From assembly GCA_017441295.1 (NCBI GenBank), contig JAFRYA010000004.1:96770-160769 (forward strand): a DNA stretch of 64,000 nucleotides. The letters run 5' to 3'. The notes under the pieces are model-generated. The model did no database searches, had not been told where the DNA came from, and saw nothing but the letters and a program-made list of their open reading frames with translations. Numbering within the stretch: the stretch's first letter is position 1; each line of letters opens with the position of its first letter. The position numbers and the translations under genes were made by a program. The stretch comes from Lachnospiraceae bacterium (GTDB lineage Bacteria > Bacillota > Clostridia > Lachnospirales > Lachnospiraceae). Shown here in pieces: positions 1-9,414 of the stretch.

Positions 1-1404
1 CTCTCTGATGGTGGTTGCGCCGCAGTTGCACATAGTGGATTTAACCTTGTTCAGGGACAGAGCCACATTGTCGCGCAGTGAGCCTGCATATGGAACGTAT
101 GAGTCTACGCCTTCCTCGAATGAAAGCTTCTGGTCGCCGCCCAGATCGTAACGCTGCCAGTTACGGGCACGTGCTGAACCTTCGCCCCAGTACTCTTTGT
201 AGTATGTTCCCTTGATGCTGACCTTGTTGGATGGGCTCTCATCGAAGCGGGCAAAGTATCTGCCCAGCATAATGAAGTCAGCGCCCATAGCCAGAGCCAG
301 GGTCATATGGTGATCGTATACGATGCCGCCATCTGAGCAGACAGGTACGTATACGCCTGTTTCCTCGAAATATTTATCTCTCTCAGCGCAAACTTCGATC
401 AAGGCTGTAGCCTGGCCGCGTCCGATACCCTTGGTCTCTCTGGTGATGCAGATTGAACCGCCGCCGATGCCGACCTTAATGAAATCAGCGCCTGCGTCTG
501 CCAGGAAACGGAATCCTTCAGCATCTACAACATTGCCTGCGCCCACCTTAACGGTATCGCCGTATTTCTCTCTGATCCATGCCAGAGTGCGTTTCTGCCA
601 CTCTGAGAAGCCCTCTGAAGAGTCGATGCAGAGTACGTCTGCTCCTGCCTCAACCAGCGCCGGAACTCTCTCGGCGTAGTCACGGGTATTGATACCTGCG
701 CCTACCATGTATCTCTTGTGCTGATCCAGAATCTCGTTCGGGTTCTGCTTGTGAGCTTCGTAGTCCTTTCTGAAGACCATGTTGCAGAGTCTGCCCTTCT
801 TATCAACGATAGGAAGTGAATTCAGCTTATGATCCCAGATGATGTCATTTGCTTCTTTAAGGGTGGTACCTTCAGGTGCAGTGATCAGTTTCTCCAAAGG
901 AGTCATGAATGTGCTGACCTTTTCGTCAAGGCTCATTCTGCTGACCCTGTAATCTCTGCCGGTTACGATGCCTACCAGTTTGCCGCCTGCGGTGCCGTCA
1001 GATGTTACAGCGATAGTGGAATGACCTGTTCTTTCAGTGATCTCAATAATATCTGCCAGTGTCGCATCCTCGCGGACGTTGGAATCGCTGGTGACGAAAC
1101 CTGCCTTATAAGCCTTGGCACGGGCGATCATGGCTGCCTCGTCCTCGATGGACTGGGATCCGTAAATAAAAGAAATGCCGCCTTCTTTGGCCAGGGCAAC
1201 GGCTAACACGTCGTCCGAAACGGCCTGCATAATGGCGGAAACTAACGGAATATTCAGTGAAATAGCTGGCTCTTCACCTTTTTTATACTTAACAAGCGGA
1301 GTCTTCAGACTTACATTTGCCGTGGTGCACTCTGCAGAAGAGTAGCCCGGGATCAAAAGGTATTCATTAAAAGTATGAGATGGTTCGTTAATAAAGGTTG
1401 CCAT
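1..1404 (-). CDS. guaB: IMP dehydrogenase (C-terminus cut by window edge)
   Basis: It oxidises IMP to XMP with NAD+, the committed step of GMP synthesis, in the cytoplasm. 468 residues are visible and the reading frame is still open at base 1, so only the last few dozen residues are missing. The start is ATG at 1404, preceded by an AAAGGAAG ribosome binding site. The fold is a TIM barrel interrupted by a CBS pair at roughly residues 95-205 ([13 protein letters not shown] lies in it). The catalytic loop GGSICITRE carries the nucleophilic cysteine at residue 319, and the IMP-phosphate segment SDGGI follows. It appears monocistronic. The terminator-like hairpin at 1489-1515 separates it from the upstream gene. 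Family assignment is near certain. Confidence 0.96.
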   Translation of the reverse strand, partial: MATFINEPSHTFNEYLLIPGYSSAECTTANVSLKTPLVKYKKGEEPAISLNIPLVSAIMQAVSDDVLAVALAKEGGISFIYGSQSIEDEAAMIARAKAYKAGFVTSDSNVREDATLADIIEITERTGHSTIAVTSDGTAGGKLVGIVTGRDYRVSRMSLDEKVSTFMTPLEKLITAPEGTTLKEANDIIWDHKLNSLPIVDKKGRLCNMVFRKDYEAHKQNPNEILDQHKRYMVGAGINTRDYAERVPALVEAGADVLCIDSSEGFSEWQKRTLAWIREKYGDTVKVGAGNVVDAEGFRFLADAGADFIKVGIGGGSICITRETKGIGRGQATALIEVCAERDKYFEETGVYVPVCSDGGIVYDHHMTLALAMGADFIMLGRYFARFDESPSNKVSIKGTYYKEYWGEGSARARNWQRYDLGGDQKLSFEEGVDSYVPYAGSLRDNVALSLNKVKSTMCNCGATTIRE

Positions 1405-1488
1405 TATTCTTCCTTTCTCCTGTATGCTGAATTTACTGGTGTTTCAATATATTTTATTGTAATGGCAGGCCTTCGTCAATAGAAAAAG

Positions 1489-1515
1489 AGCCTGCCGGAG
1501 GTATTCCGGCAGGCT
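1489..1515 (-). terminator. Rho-independent terminator after the 3-hydroxyacyl-CoA dehydrogenase gene
   Basis: An 11-bp stem AGCCTGCCGGA / TCCGGCAGGCT closes a 5-nt loop and is followed on the minus strand by TCTTTTTCT. It lies 14 bases past the stop of the upstream minus-strand gene. A T-run on the other side (CTTTTTTATT) would let it work in both directions. Confidence 0.85.
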
Positions 1516-1529
1516 TTTTTATTATTCAA

Positions 1530-2495
1530 TTATTTTCTGTAATCGTAGAATCCTTTGCCCGCGTTGACACCGGTCTCGCCTTTGTCAATTTTCTCCTTCA
1601 ATAATTTGCTGAGTTTGTTGGAGATGGTGCCTTCCTGCTGGGTTTCCGGCTTCATCAGGTTGATATTGTATGCTGTCTCCAGTCCGACAATATCCAGTAT
1701 CTGGAATGGTCCTGCCGGGGCTCCGGTAGCCAGTCTCCATGTGAGGTCGATGGTCTCCACGTCAGCTACTTCATTTGCCCAGAGTGCCTGAGCTGCTGAC
1801 AGGAACGGAACCAGCATTGAATTCAGGATGTAACCCGGCTGTTCTTTGTGCAGCTGCAGCGGAACCATGCCGATTGCTGCGGCGAATTCAACAACCTGAT
1901 CATATACAGCCTTGTCCGTACCCGGATGGCCCATTACTTCGCCTGTGTTGTTTTTCCAGATTGTGTTCGCGAAATGCAGAGCACAGTACTTCTCCGGTCT
2001 GCCGGTATGCTCTGCGAACATGCTCGGAAGCAGTGTGGATGAGTTGGTGCAGAGAATGGTCTTCTCTGGCAGTTTGTCCTTCAGCAGTTCGTAGAACTCT
2101 GTTTTAGCCTTAGGATCCTCTGACATTGCCTCAACAGCGATATCCGCATCTGCTACAGCTTTCGCAAGGTCTATCTCAATAGTAAGGTTGTTCGCGAATC
2201 TTTCCCTGCCTGCTGCGATGAGCTCGTCAATTTTTTCGACGGTGATGCCGTCCCATGACCTGATCAGGCCGCGCGGATACAGAAATCCGCCCATTGGATT
2301 ACCTACCAGCGCCTTTGCGCCTTCAAGATCTGCCAGCATGAGCTCTGAATATCTGGCAATTTTTGGTTTTGTACGCTCTATGGAGCCTTCACTTCTCAGC
2401 CAAATCGTAACGTTAAAACCATAATAAGCTGCCTGGAGCGCGATCTGTGTCCCCAATACACCTCCGCCCAGGATGGTTACATTATTAACACCCAT
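1530..2495 (-). CDS. 3-hydroxyacyl-CoA dehydrogenase family protein
   Basis: This family oxidises L-3-hydroxyacyl-CoA to 3-ketoacyl-CoA (or the reverse) with NAD(H), in beta-oxidation or in clostridial butyrate-type fermentation. The 321 residues begin with a Rossmann nucleotide-binding motif, GGGVLG at residues 10-15. Further on are the family segments CTNSSTLLPS and ALHFANTIWKNN, which place the catalytic His in a modified HF.NP-like context (HFANT rather than HFFNP). The C-terminal helical domain ends with GKGFYDYRK, typical of the family. The HFANT variant means the physiological substrate may not be 3-hydroxybutyryl-CoA, so I give no gene symbol. No thiolase or crotonase lies beside it; its upstream neighbour is a permease-like gene 51 bases away, possibly in the same transcript. 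Confidence 0.88.
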   Translation of the reverse strand: MGVNNVTILGGGVLGTQIALQAAYYGFNVTIWLRSEGSIERTKPKIARYSELMLADLEGAKALVGNPMGGFLYPRGLIRSWDGITVEKIDELIAAGRERFANNLTIEIDLAKAVADADIAVEAMSEDPKAKTEFYELLKDKLPEKTILCTNSSTLLPSMFAEHTGRPEKYCALHFANTIWKNNTGEVMGHPGTDKAVYDQVVEFAAAIGMVPLQLHKEQPGYILNSMLVPFLSAAQALWANEVADVETIDLTWRLATGAPAGPFQILDIVGLETAYNINLMKPETQQEGTISNKLSKLLKEKIDKGETGVNAGKGFYDYRK

Positions 2496-2546
2496 AATAA
2501 ACCTCCTTATTAATAAAAATATTGTTGGTTAACGTCAGCTATTTAT

Positions 2547-3392
2547 TTACAAAGGAATGAGCTGCAGCACCAGCCCGGATATTGCCGCGCAGGCATAGAG
2601 CAGGAGGACTGCCTTGAAGCTGTCCTTTTTGCTGCCGTTCATCCTAAATAATACGATCAGACCCAGGCCTGCGCCAGAGCACAGTCCCGCGATAGTAGAT
2701 GCGAAGCTTAAGCCTCCTGCGATATAGAGTTCCGTAAACAGCACGGAAATCGCGCAGTTAGGAATCAGTCCCAGCAGGGCCGTCGCCAGAGGCTGCAGGA
2801 AGATATTGCCTCCCAGGAACCGGGCCAGATTATCAGTGCCGATCAGGCTGACAACGATATTAAGCGCGAAGCAGATGCCGAAGATCCAGCCCAGGATTTT
2901 AAGTGTATGAATAACGGCCGGCTTCAGGATGCCTTCGCTCTCTTCACAGCCGCAATGCTCATCCTTGCAGATGTCACCTACATGTCTGTTATTCGGTTTC
3001 CTGCAGAATATGAAGTTGATGAGGTAGCCGAATACTATACCAATGATCAGCTTTGTCAGCAGCAGCACCCATATCTTGGAAATGGCCGCCGGATGGCTGA
3101 TCATGATGAGTATGGCCTCATCGCTGGTTGCTAAAAAGACCGAGATCAGTGTGCCCATCTCAATAACTCCGCCGACGTAGAGATTACTCATTGCCGCGGA
3201 GAAGCCGCACTGCGGGACCAACCCCAGGATGGATCCGAACAGCGGTCCGAAATATCTTTTATTTGTAAACAGCTTAGATGTCAGTATCTCCGATTTCTTC
3301 TCCAGCAGCTCCATCAGCAGGTATGCTGCAAAGAGGAAGGGTATCGAAATCGCGGTGTCCTTCAGCGCATCCAGAAACGCATCCAGTATCAT
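2547..3392 (-). CDS. Putative heavy-metal/arsenic exporter-like membrane permease
   Basis: A 281-residue protein with about eight to ten hydrophobic segments in two related halves. Both halves contain a matching motif: GLVPQCGFSAAMSNLYVGG near residue 58 and GLIPNCAISVLFTELYIAGG near residue 210. This duplicated P-x-C arrangement is what I associate with the ArsP_2/putative 10-TM heavy-metal exporter family. The central cytoplasmic loop is Cys/His-rich (CKDEHCGCEE), a plausible metal-binding site. Substrate is not determined by sequence alone; arsenic, manganese and organo-metal export have all been suggested for the wider family. The gene is co-directional with the dehydrogenase gene downstream but has no clear functional tie to it. 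Confidence 0.72.
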   Translation of the reverse strand: MILDAFLDALKDTAISIPFLFAAYLLMELLEKKSEILTSKLFTNKRYFGPLFGSILGLVPQCGFSAAMSNLYVGGVIEMGTLISVFLATSDEAILIMISHPAAISKIWVLLLTKLIIGIVFGYLINFIFCRKPNNRHVGDICKDEHCGCEESEGILKPAVIHTLKILGWIFGICFALNIVVSLIGTDNLARFLGGNIFLQPLATALLGLIPNCAISVLFTELYIAGGLSFASTIAGLCSGAGLGLIVLFRMNGSKKDSFKAVLLLYACAAISGLVLQLIPL

Positions 3393-3589
3393 TTTTATTT
3401 GCCTTCTTTATATTTAATCTGGAGATTTTGCCCGCAGAACACAGCAGTCTCGCCCTTCTGGGCTTGACCGTGCGCTTGCCTTTTTCTTCAAAAAAACTGA
3501 TATTTCTCATGAGCAAAATCCCTCTAAAAAACCGTGTATTTTATAAATACATCCTAACGCATTTCTCATATTATGGCAATGGGTTGTAT

Positions 3590-3595
3590 TATAAT
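3590..3595 (+). promoter_or_regulatory. Candidate -10 element directly before the NERD gene start
   Basis: A perfect TATAAT ends six bases before the ATG at 3602, so transcription starting at the usual distance would begin at or near the start codon. There is no convincing -35 hexamer at 17 bases. No Shine-Dalgarno sequence precedes the ATG. Confidence 0.4.
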
Positions 3596-3601
3596 GTCAG
3601 T

Positions 3602-4186
3602 ATGATTTACGCAGCGATCGCAATAGTAGTAATAATACTGATCATAATAATAATCCAAAGTGTCAGACGAAAAGCTGACACTGCAGAGATTATTAAAGCG
3701 GGCCGGCTCGGCGAAAAGACAGCCACCGCTATTTTAAGGAAATTCCTCCGGGATGACGATCATCTGCTCACCAACGTCAGCATTTCTTTTGATGGCAAGC
3801 AGACTGAACTGGATAACATTATCATTAATAAAAATGGCATTTTCATATTCGAAGTCAAAAACTACAACGGCTATCTGACCGGCAGCGAAGAAGACTTCGA
3901 ATGGCAGAAATACAAAGTCACAGACGCCGGCAACGTATATGAGAAGCCTGTTAAAAACCCCATCAGACAGGTTAAACGCCAGATTTATATACTCCATCAT
4001 TATCTGGACCGGCGAGGTGTGAATATCTGGGTGGAAGGCTATGTTATGTTACTGCACGGCCGAAGCGCGGTTACGAGCCAATATGTGCTCAAAACAGGCA
4101 GAGATATTGACAGAGCCATCCACACACCGGGCAATGTGAAGCTGACCCCAAAGACAATCAGGACAATAATAGATTTACTCAGGTAA
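3602..4186 (+). CDS. NERD-domain protein, membrane-anchored
   Basis: The protein of 194 residues starts with one hydrophobic segment (about residues 2-21, rich in Ile/Val) and continues with a NERD (nuclease-related) domain. Visible NERD features are GRLGEKTATAIL, then ELDNIIINKNGIFIFEVKNYNG, with the acidic residues and the E-V-K triad expected of a PD-(D/E)XK-like fold. The actual activity of NERD proteins is mostly untested. I chose ATG 3602 because the hydrophobic anchor and similarity to short NERD proteins start there; an open frame continues upstream to 3278, but it crosses the start of the divergent permease gene. There is no good ribosome binding site, so a leaderless transcript is possible. 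galM follows 12 bases downstream, probably in the same transcript. Confidence 0.78.
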   Translation: MIYAAIAIVVIILIIIIIQSVRRKADTAEIIKAGRLGEKTATAILRKFLRDDDHLLTNVSISFDGKQTELDNIIINKNGIFIFEVKNYNGYLTGSEEDFEWQKYKVTDAGNVYEKPVKNPIRQVKRQIYILHHYLDRRGVNIWVEGYVMLLHGRSAVTSQYVLKTGRDIDRAIHTPGNVKLTPKTIRTIIDLLR

Positions 4187-4198
4187 AGGACTAACAAA

Positions 4199-5221
4199 AT
4201 GCATACAGAAAAATATAAATTCGGAACTCTTTCAGACGGTACCGAAGTGACCGCCATTAAGGCGTCCAACGATGCCGGCATGAGCATGACGATCATTAAT
4301 TACGGAGCTACAGTCCAGTCGCTGACAGTGCCTGCCGCGGACGGCACGCTTACTGACGTGGTGCTGGGATATGACAACCCGGAAGACTACGAACGCGGCA
4401 CTGCCTACCTGGGCGCGACCATCGGCCGCGTTGGCAACCGCATAGGAGGCGCTGCCTTTACTCTGAACGGTCAGACTTACAAGTTGGCCAAAAATGACGG
4501 CGAAAACCATCTGCACGGCGGTATTAAAGGCTTTGATAAATGCATGTGGGATATCTACGCGGAGGGTAGCAGCGTGATCTGCTCCAGGCTCTCACCTGAC
4601 GGCGAGGAAGGCTATCCCGGCAATCTGGAAGTGACTGTGACATTCACACTGACAGATGACAATGCACTGCAGATTGCTTACGATGCCGAGTCGGATGCAG
4701 ATACTGTCATTAACCTGACCAATCACAGCTATTTCAATCTGGACGGAGGCGGCAGCGTGCTGGATCATATCCTGCAGATCAGCGCTGACAGGTTCTGCGA
4801 AGGTGACGCTGGCTGCCTTCCTACAGGACGCCTTCTGGACGTTTCAGGCACGCCGTTTAATTTCAGGCAGCCTAAGGCCATTGGCCGCGATATTGAGGCT
4901 GATAATGAACAGCTCCGCCTGGCGGGAGGATACGACCACAATTTCTGCCTTAACGACACGCATGCTGCGACTCTCAGTTCAGCACAGACAGGCATAATCA
5001 TGGACGTGATCACAGACCGTCCGGGCATGCAGGTTTACAGTGCGAATATGATGGATTCGGGCGATCCGCCGTTCAAAGGGAAGGCATCTCGGTGCAAGCA
5101 CTGCGCCATAGCCCTTGAAACACAGGACTATCCGAATTCTATTAATCTGGGAAAGAATTCAGTTATACTCAAGCCCGGCGAAAAATATAATACAACAACA
5201 GTCTATAAATTCAGCAAATAA
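4199..5221 (+). CDS. galM: Aldose 1-epimerase (mutarotase)
   Basis: It interconverts alpha and beta anomers of aldoses such as glucose and galactose in the cytoplasm. The 340 residues match the family length. Catalytic residues are visible: His176 in NLTNHSYFNLDG is the general acid and Glu307 in ALETQDYPN the general base. The start ATG at 4199 is preceded by AAAGGA at good spacing. It follows the NERD gene by 12 bases. A strong bidirectional hairpin ends the transcript at 5224-5248. Other Leloir pathway genes are absent from the window, so its substrate here may come from the maltodextrin genes about 5 kb away, which is only an inference. Confidence 0.95.
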   Translation: MHTEKYKFGTLSDGTEVTAIKASNDAGMSMTIINYGATVQSLTVPAADGTLTDVVLGYDNPEDYERGTAYLGATIGRVGNRIGGAAFTLNGQTYKLAKNDGENHLHGGIKGFDKCMWDIYAEGSSVICSRLSPDGEEGYPGNLEVTVTFTLTDDNALQIAYDAESDADTVINLTNHSYFNLDGGGSVLDHILQISADRFCEGDAGCLPTGRLLDVSGTPFNFRQPKAIGRDIEADNEQLRLAGGYDHNFCLNDTHAATLSSAQTGIIMDVITDRPGMQVYSANMMDSGDPPFKGKASRCKHCAIALETQDYPNSINLGKNSVILKPGEKYNTTTVYKFSK

Positions 5222-5223
5222 AA

Positions 5224-5248
5224 AAGAGGATCCTTTGAGGATCCTCTT
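5224..5248. terminator. Bidirectional terminator between convergent galM and MFS genes
   Basis: A perfect 10-bp stem AAGAGGATCC / GGATCCTCTT with a 5-nt loop stands between the stop codons of two convergent genes, with A/T runs on both sides. Confidence 0.85.
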
Positions 5249-5266
5249 CTTAACTATTCTAAGGTA

Positions 5267-6547
5267 TTATTTTTCTTTTTTCTTAGTTCTGATGAGTGCC
5301 AGTAAAACTGCACCGATGATATCAATTACGATGAACACGATATATGGAAGTGTGAAGCTGCCGTGTGAAATGCCAAGGCTGACTGACATGATAACGAATG
5401 CAAGTACACGGATAAGACTGGCAATAGTCATAACGATACCGTTTGCCTGTGTAAATCCCTTAAGACCGAATGCTGTAACAACCATTGATGGGATAAGGTT
5501 TAAGATACCACCGAGACCTAATCCGATGAAAATGCAGCCGATCCATATAAGCACCTGGCTGGAAGCAAGGATAAGGATAATCAGTGCAACAATGTATGAA
5601 ATTGAATAAATAACTGATGCCAGTTTTGTTCCAACCTTGCCGTCTAACCATCCCCAGAAATATGAACCCGGTATAGCGATAGCTGATGAAACAGTCAGGA
5701 ACATCATAGCCTGTGGCTCTGTGTAACCAACTGAAATCATTCTTGGAATGAGCTGGCTTACAACACCTGTTGTTACCATCCAGAGGAAGCCGAAACCAAC
5801 AGCAATAAGCCATGTGTTTCCGTTCTTTAATACTGTGCTTACTTTGATTGTTTCTTCTTCTACGATAACCTGCTGTCCGGATTCTGCAAGGAGTCTGTCG
5901 CCAACCTCAGGATCCATATTATCAGGAAGCTGGTTAACCTTTGCAGGATTATCTTTAACCCAGAACAGTGTTATGACACCGAGAATAATTACCAGGATTC
6001 CGAGAACCAGGAATGCTACATGGAATCCAAAATTATTCAGCAGAGCTGAAAATCCGAGAACGCCTACGCATGAGCTGAGAGGTGCACCGATAGTAGCCCA
6101 TCCGAGAGCAACACCTTTCTTTCTCGGGAACCAGTTTGCCATAAGTGTAGGAGCTACGAATCCAAGACCTGAACCGCAGAACATTACAACCATAAGAACG
6201 ATCATATAAGCAACAATGCTTGAGCAGTATGACCAGATGATAAATGTTGCGCCTGTAAGAATCAGAGAAATTGCACTAAGAACTCTTGTGCTGTGTTTTA
6301 CAAGAAGTCTTGAGAATATAAATCCTCCGACAATACCAACTATACCAGCCGGTGTAGCATATCCTAAAAGGACTGCCGGATTGTGTCCGTATACAGCAGC
6401 GAATGCTGTTGGGAACAGGTTCTGGCCGTCAGTACTGATCAGTGCAAAGAAGAAGTATAAAAGCAATGCATAGATGATCATGCTCCAGCCCCAACCTGTA
6501 AAACGGCTGTCTGTTAAGCTAGTGGAAAGTTTTCTGTTTTTTTCCAT
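5267..6547 (-). CDS. Major facilitator superfamily transporter (OFA/MCT-like)
   Basis: A 426-residue carrier with about twelve hydrophobic segments. The N-terminal half has the MFS loop 2-3 region and a conserved segment ending in MANWFPRKKGVALGW, characteristic of the oxalate/formate antiporter and monocarboxylate groups. A long, acidic cytoplasmic loop between the halves (GDRLLAESGQQVIVEEETIK) is also usual for MFS. The substrate is unknown, probably a small organic anion. It lies 28 bases after the hydrolase gene 6576-8369 on the same strand, so the two are probably co-transcribed. This suggests the carrier takes up the hydrolase substrate or removes its product. Confidence 0.88.
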   Translation of the reverse strand: MEKNRKLSTSLTDSRFTGWGWSMIIYALLLYFFFALISTDGQNLFPTAFAAVYGHNPAVLLGYATPAGIVGIVGGFIFSRLLVKHSTRVLSAISLILTGATFIIWSYCSSIVAYMIVLMVVMFCGSGLGFVAPTLMANWFPRKKGVALGWATIGAPLSSCVGVLGFSALLNNFGFHVAFLVLGILVIILGVITLFWVKDNPAKVNQLPDNMDPEVGDRLLAESGQQVIVEEETIKVSTVLKNGNTWLIAVGFGFLWMVTTGVVSQLIPRMISVGYTEPQAMMFLTVSSAIAIPGSYFWGWLDGKVGTKLASVIYSISYIVALIILILASSQVLIWIGCIFIGLGLGGILNLIPSMVVTAFGLKGFTQANGIVMTIASLIRVLAFVIMSVSLGISHGSFTLPYIVFIVIDIIGAVLLALIRTKKKEK

Positions 6548-6575
6548 TTTGTCCTCCTAAATATTATACAATTAA

Positions 6576-8369
6576 CTATTTATCTGTGCCGGATTCCTCG
6601 TTAGGAATGATCGGCAATAAAATCTTGGACGGATGCTTAGCATCTCTGTAAATCTTGTGAAGTACCGTTGCGTTTCTGCAGATATGATATGGAATATATT
6701 CAGTATCTGCCACGCAGCATGCTCCGTCAGGAAGATCGAGGCATGAAATCTCCACGCAGATTCTGTGTCCTGCCTTAAATGTATGGCAGACTGACATAAC
6801 CTCGATATTATACTCATTAATCTCTCCGGGTACAACCATTTTTTGAGCTTCTTTTGTAAGTTTGTGCCATGGTCTGTATGGAGTGGATCTTTCCTCATCA
6901 AGTTCTCTCATGGAAGCCTTAAGCATACCCTTGGTCAGATATTTCTCAGGAAGCTCAGGGATTTCCCACTCGCCTTTACGGCCAGTTCTGTCTGAGCAGT
7001 CAGGGCCTAAGTCCTTAAGTGTTACAAACCAGTTGGTATCTTCGCTGTCAAGAGAAGCATAAATAGTTGCGCTGATCGGACCTGCGATAGTTACGTCTTC
7101 AGCAAGAGGCTCTGTCATGTAACGAAGTTTGCTGATTTCGTTTGTAAGTGTCGGCGGCATCTGGACAAAGCTGTCAGGTTCCTCTGTTCCGTCGTATGCA
7201 AACTCATCATATGGTCTTTCGCGGAGTCTCTCCCAGGTGTCGAAATAGAATGGCGTCCAATGTGTCTCCGGGATCGGCCAGTTGGTTGCATAACGCCATT
7301 TGTTCTCACCGGTAACCCAGTATTTAACAGGTGGCTCCTCCATGATGCCTGTGTCTATGCCTCTCAGCCAGTAGTCATACCATTTCATCATCTCTTCCAT
7401 CATGTCATGGTTGTGGAAAGGTCTTTCCTGGTGAGCAGGTCCTTCGAGCAGGAGCTTCATGGGAACCTTGTCATGCATCTGTTCGTAAAGGTTCTGGCAT
7501 CCCTGCCAATGGAAGTGATAGTCGATCGCGTACTGTCCTGATCCGGTATAGATAGGAATCTTAATCTGCTCCTTAGCCTTTACCATTCCTTCCCACTGTG
7601 AAGGATCATCGTACGGATAAAGCAGGAACGGGAAGAATAATCCCAGCGGATTGCTCTGGCCCTTCTGAAGAAGCAGATTATAAATGTTCTTGTACATCTT
7701 GTAATCAGGATTCTCCATTGCCTTCTTCCAAAGTGTCTCCATTGGTTCAGGAAGGTCTACAGGAGCGGTTCTCTGCATATGGTCAACGCTCATGTGATCC
7801 AGATGGTAGAACAGTGTATTGAATACTCCTCCCAGATGGAGCTCGTGGAAGAATCCATAATATGCACCCGGATCCTGTGGGAAGATAGCCTTAAGGTGAG
7901 GTGGCTGCTCACATGCTGCAAGCACCTGGTTCATACCGAAGTTTGACAGACCGCACATTCCGACATTTCCGTCGCACCAATCCTGAGCAGCAATCCATTC
8001 AATTAGATCGTAGTGATCCCACTGTGCCTCGAAAGGTGATCCGTCGCCTGATTTTCCTGCACCTCTTGCCTGCGCAAGGATATGAACATAGCCTCTTGAT
8101 ACAATGAATTTTGTGTCGCCTGATTCGATATTTCCAAACCAGAAATGTGACCATGCAGGCTGTGCCGGCATGCTGTTAGTGTATTCGCAGTCCAAAAGGT
8201 CTTTGTTGTGCTGGCCGAATGAAAGAAGTACCGGGAACGGGCCTTCTGTATCCGGCAGGTAAATATCAATGCATAACTTCTGTCCGTCACGCATTTCAAC
8301 ATAAACATCTTTCTGGACTTTCATTCCGGCAGCACGTACCGGAGCATGATATTCTTTGAAAGGTTTCAT
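6576..8369 (-). CDS. CocE/NonD family serine hydrolase
   Basis: An alpha/beta hydrolase of 597 residues related to X-Pro dipeptidyl-peptidase (S15) and cocaine esterase. The N-terminal catalytic domain shows RDGQKLCIDIYLP, then a nucleophile elbow GLSNFG with Ser142; the C-terminal beta-sandwich (about residues 400-585) ends with HRICVEISCLDLP, usual for the S15 C-terminal domain. Compared with classical CocE proteins, the elbow has Asn after Ser rather than Tyr. No signal peptide is present, so it should act in the cytoplasm on an ester, amide or peptide brought in by a carrier. The MFS gene follows at 28 bases and a LysR regulator gene lies upstream behind a terminator; the three look like a small catabolic module. 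Confidence 0.88.
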   Translation of the reverse strand: MKPFKEYHAPVRAAGMKVQKDVYVEMRDGQKLCIDIYLPDTEGPFPVLLSFGQHNKDLLDCEYTNSMPAQPAWSHFWFGNIESGDTKFIVSRGYVHILAQARGAGKSGDGSPFEAQWDHYDLIEWIAAQDWCDGNVGMCGLSNFGMNQVLAACEQPPHLKAIFPQDPGAYYGFFHELHLGGVFNTLFYHLDHMSVDHMQRTAPVDLPEPMETLWKKAMENPDYKMYKNIYNLLLQKGQSNPLGLFFPFLLYPYDDPSQWEGMVKAKEQIKIPIYTGSGQYAIDYHFHWQGCQNLYEQMHDKVPMKLLLEGPAHQERPFHNHDMMEEMMKWYDYWLRGIDTGIMEEPPVKYWVTGENKWRYATNWPIPETHWTPFYFDTWERLRERPYDEFAYDGTEEPDSFVQMPPTLTNEISKLRYMTEPLAEDVTIAGPISATIYASLDSEDTNWFVTLKDLGPDCSDRTGRKGEWEIPELPEKYLTKGMLKASMRELDEERSTPYRPWHKLTKEAQKMVVPGEINEYNIEVMSVCHTFKAGHRICVEISCLDLPDGACCVADTEYIPYHICRNATVLHKIYRDAKHPSKILLPIIPNEESGTDK

Positions 8370-8452
8370 TACTTTTTCTCCTAAATAAAGATTATTTGAC
8401 GTCTGAATTTATTCTAATTTTTTGATCTTAAAATATCCAACAACAATAAAAA

Positions 8453-8484
8453 AGGCTGATACAACTGTTCTGTTGTATCAGCCT
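8453..8484 (-). terminator. Rho-independent terminator after the LysR gene
   Basis: A perfect 13-bp stem AGGCTGATACAAC / GTTGTATCAGCCT with a 6-nt loop is followed on the minus strand by TTTTTATTGTTG. It separates the regulator from the hydrolase-MFS transcript, which must therefore have its own promoter in 8370-8452. Confidence 0.88.
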
Positions 8485-8502
8485 CTGTATCAAGCTTTTA
8501 AT

Positions 8503-9414
8503 TTAATCCAGAATTGAAAGATGTTCTTTCAATATCGATGAAAGTATCTGCGCTTTAATATTCATATCCTTATCTTTCCAGAAAAGTGATATTTTGGCAT
8601 CCGGATCATCAATACCCATCTTTATGGCCTTGATATTCCTGTCAGCATTTTCAAACATTGTCTCGTAAACAATGGAGAAGCACCTTCCGGATATCAGCGC
8701 CAGCTCCAGATTCCTACGGTTGTCAAACTCCAGGAAATCGCCTGTGAACTTCAGGTTATTGATGCTGAAAAATCTTAGCTCCTGCTTCTTAAAATCGAAT
8801 GATACTTTGTCGGACAGGATTCCTACAGTTTTATCCGCAAAATCCACAAGAGACGCATTTTTCTTCTCTGCCAGCGGGTGTCTTACCGAATAGAACAGAT
8901 TAATATTAAGCGGCCTGTTGTGTAGATCTATCTTCTGATACTTACCGGTAAGTCCGTTCAGCTCACTTGAATAACAGATCGCAATATCCAGATTGTTATT
9001 ATCAAATTCCTGATAAACCATCTTTGGCGACATTATCTCATATATCAGATGGAGGTCCTTATGACGGTCCTCAAATTCGGCGAACGATGCCATTATCTCA
9101 TTGCTGCATCTGCCCATATCCTGAAGGCCTATCCTGATATCTGTGCTGCGGCCGGTGAATTCATCTTTTGCTTTATCAATTCCTATCTTGATCTCATCAA
9201 AAGCGTTTTCCCAGTGCTCAAAAAGGAGTCTGCCCTCTGAGGTCAGCTCAATGCCTTTATTCTTTCTGACAAACACAGAAAAGCCCAGCTCATTCTCCAG
9301 CGATCTGATCTGATTGCTGGCACCCTGCTGAGTCATGAAAAGATTGCCTGCCGCCTTGGAAAATGACCCTGTTCTGGCTATTTCAATAAAGCATTCAATC
9401 TGTGAAAGTGTCAT
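8503..9414 (-). CDS. LysR family transcriptional regulator
   Basis: A 303-residue regulator. Residues 1-60 form the winged helix-turn-helix (MTLSQIECFIEIARTGSFSKAA, then QQGASNQIRSLENELGFSVFVR), followed by a linker helix and a two-lobed effector-binding domain from about residue 90. The second helix has QQGASNQI where most family members have QPAVSxQI, a small departure in the recognition helix. It is encoded just upstream of, and in the same direction as, the hydrolase and MFS genes; LysR proteins usually control adjacent genes in response to a small co-inducer, so control of that pair is likely but not shown. No T-N11-A box was firmly located. Confidence 0.93.
   Translation of the reverse strand: MTLSQIECFIEIARTGSFSKAAGNLFMTQQGASNQIRSLENELGFSVFVRKNKGIELTSEGRLLFEHWENAFDEIKIGIDKAKDEFTGRSTDIRIGLQDMGRCSNEIMASFAEFEDRHKDLHLIYEIMSPKMVYQEFDNNNLDIAICYSSELNGLTGKYQKIDLHNRPLNINLFYSVRHPLAEKKNASLVDFADKTVGILSDKVSFDFKKQELRFFSINNLKFTGDFLEFDNRRNLELALISGRCFSIVYETMFENADRNIKAIKMGIDDPDAKISLFWKDKDMNIKAQILSSILKEHLSILD

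Noticed and set aside
3274..3516. Minus-strand open frame overlapping the permease start, beginning MRNISFFEEKGKRTVKPRRA at 3510, with AGAGGG upstream
   Set aside because: It runs out of frame into the permease gene and has no recognisable domain. It could be a leader peptide, but nothing beyond an SD-like sequence supports it.
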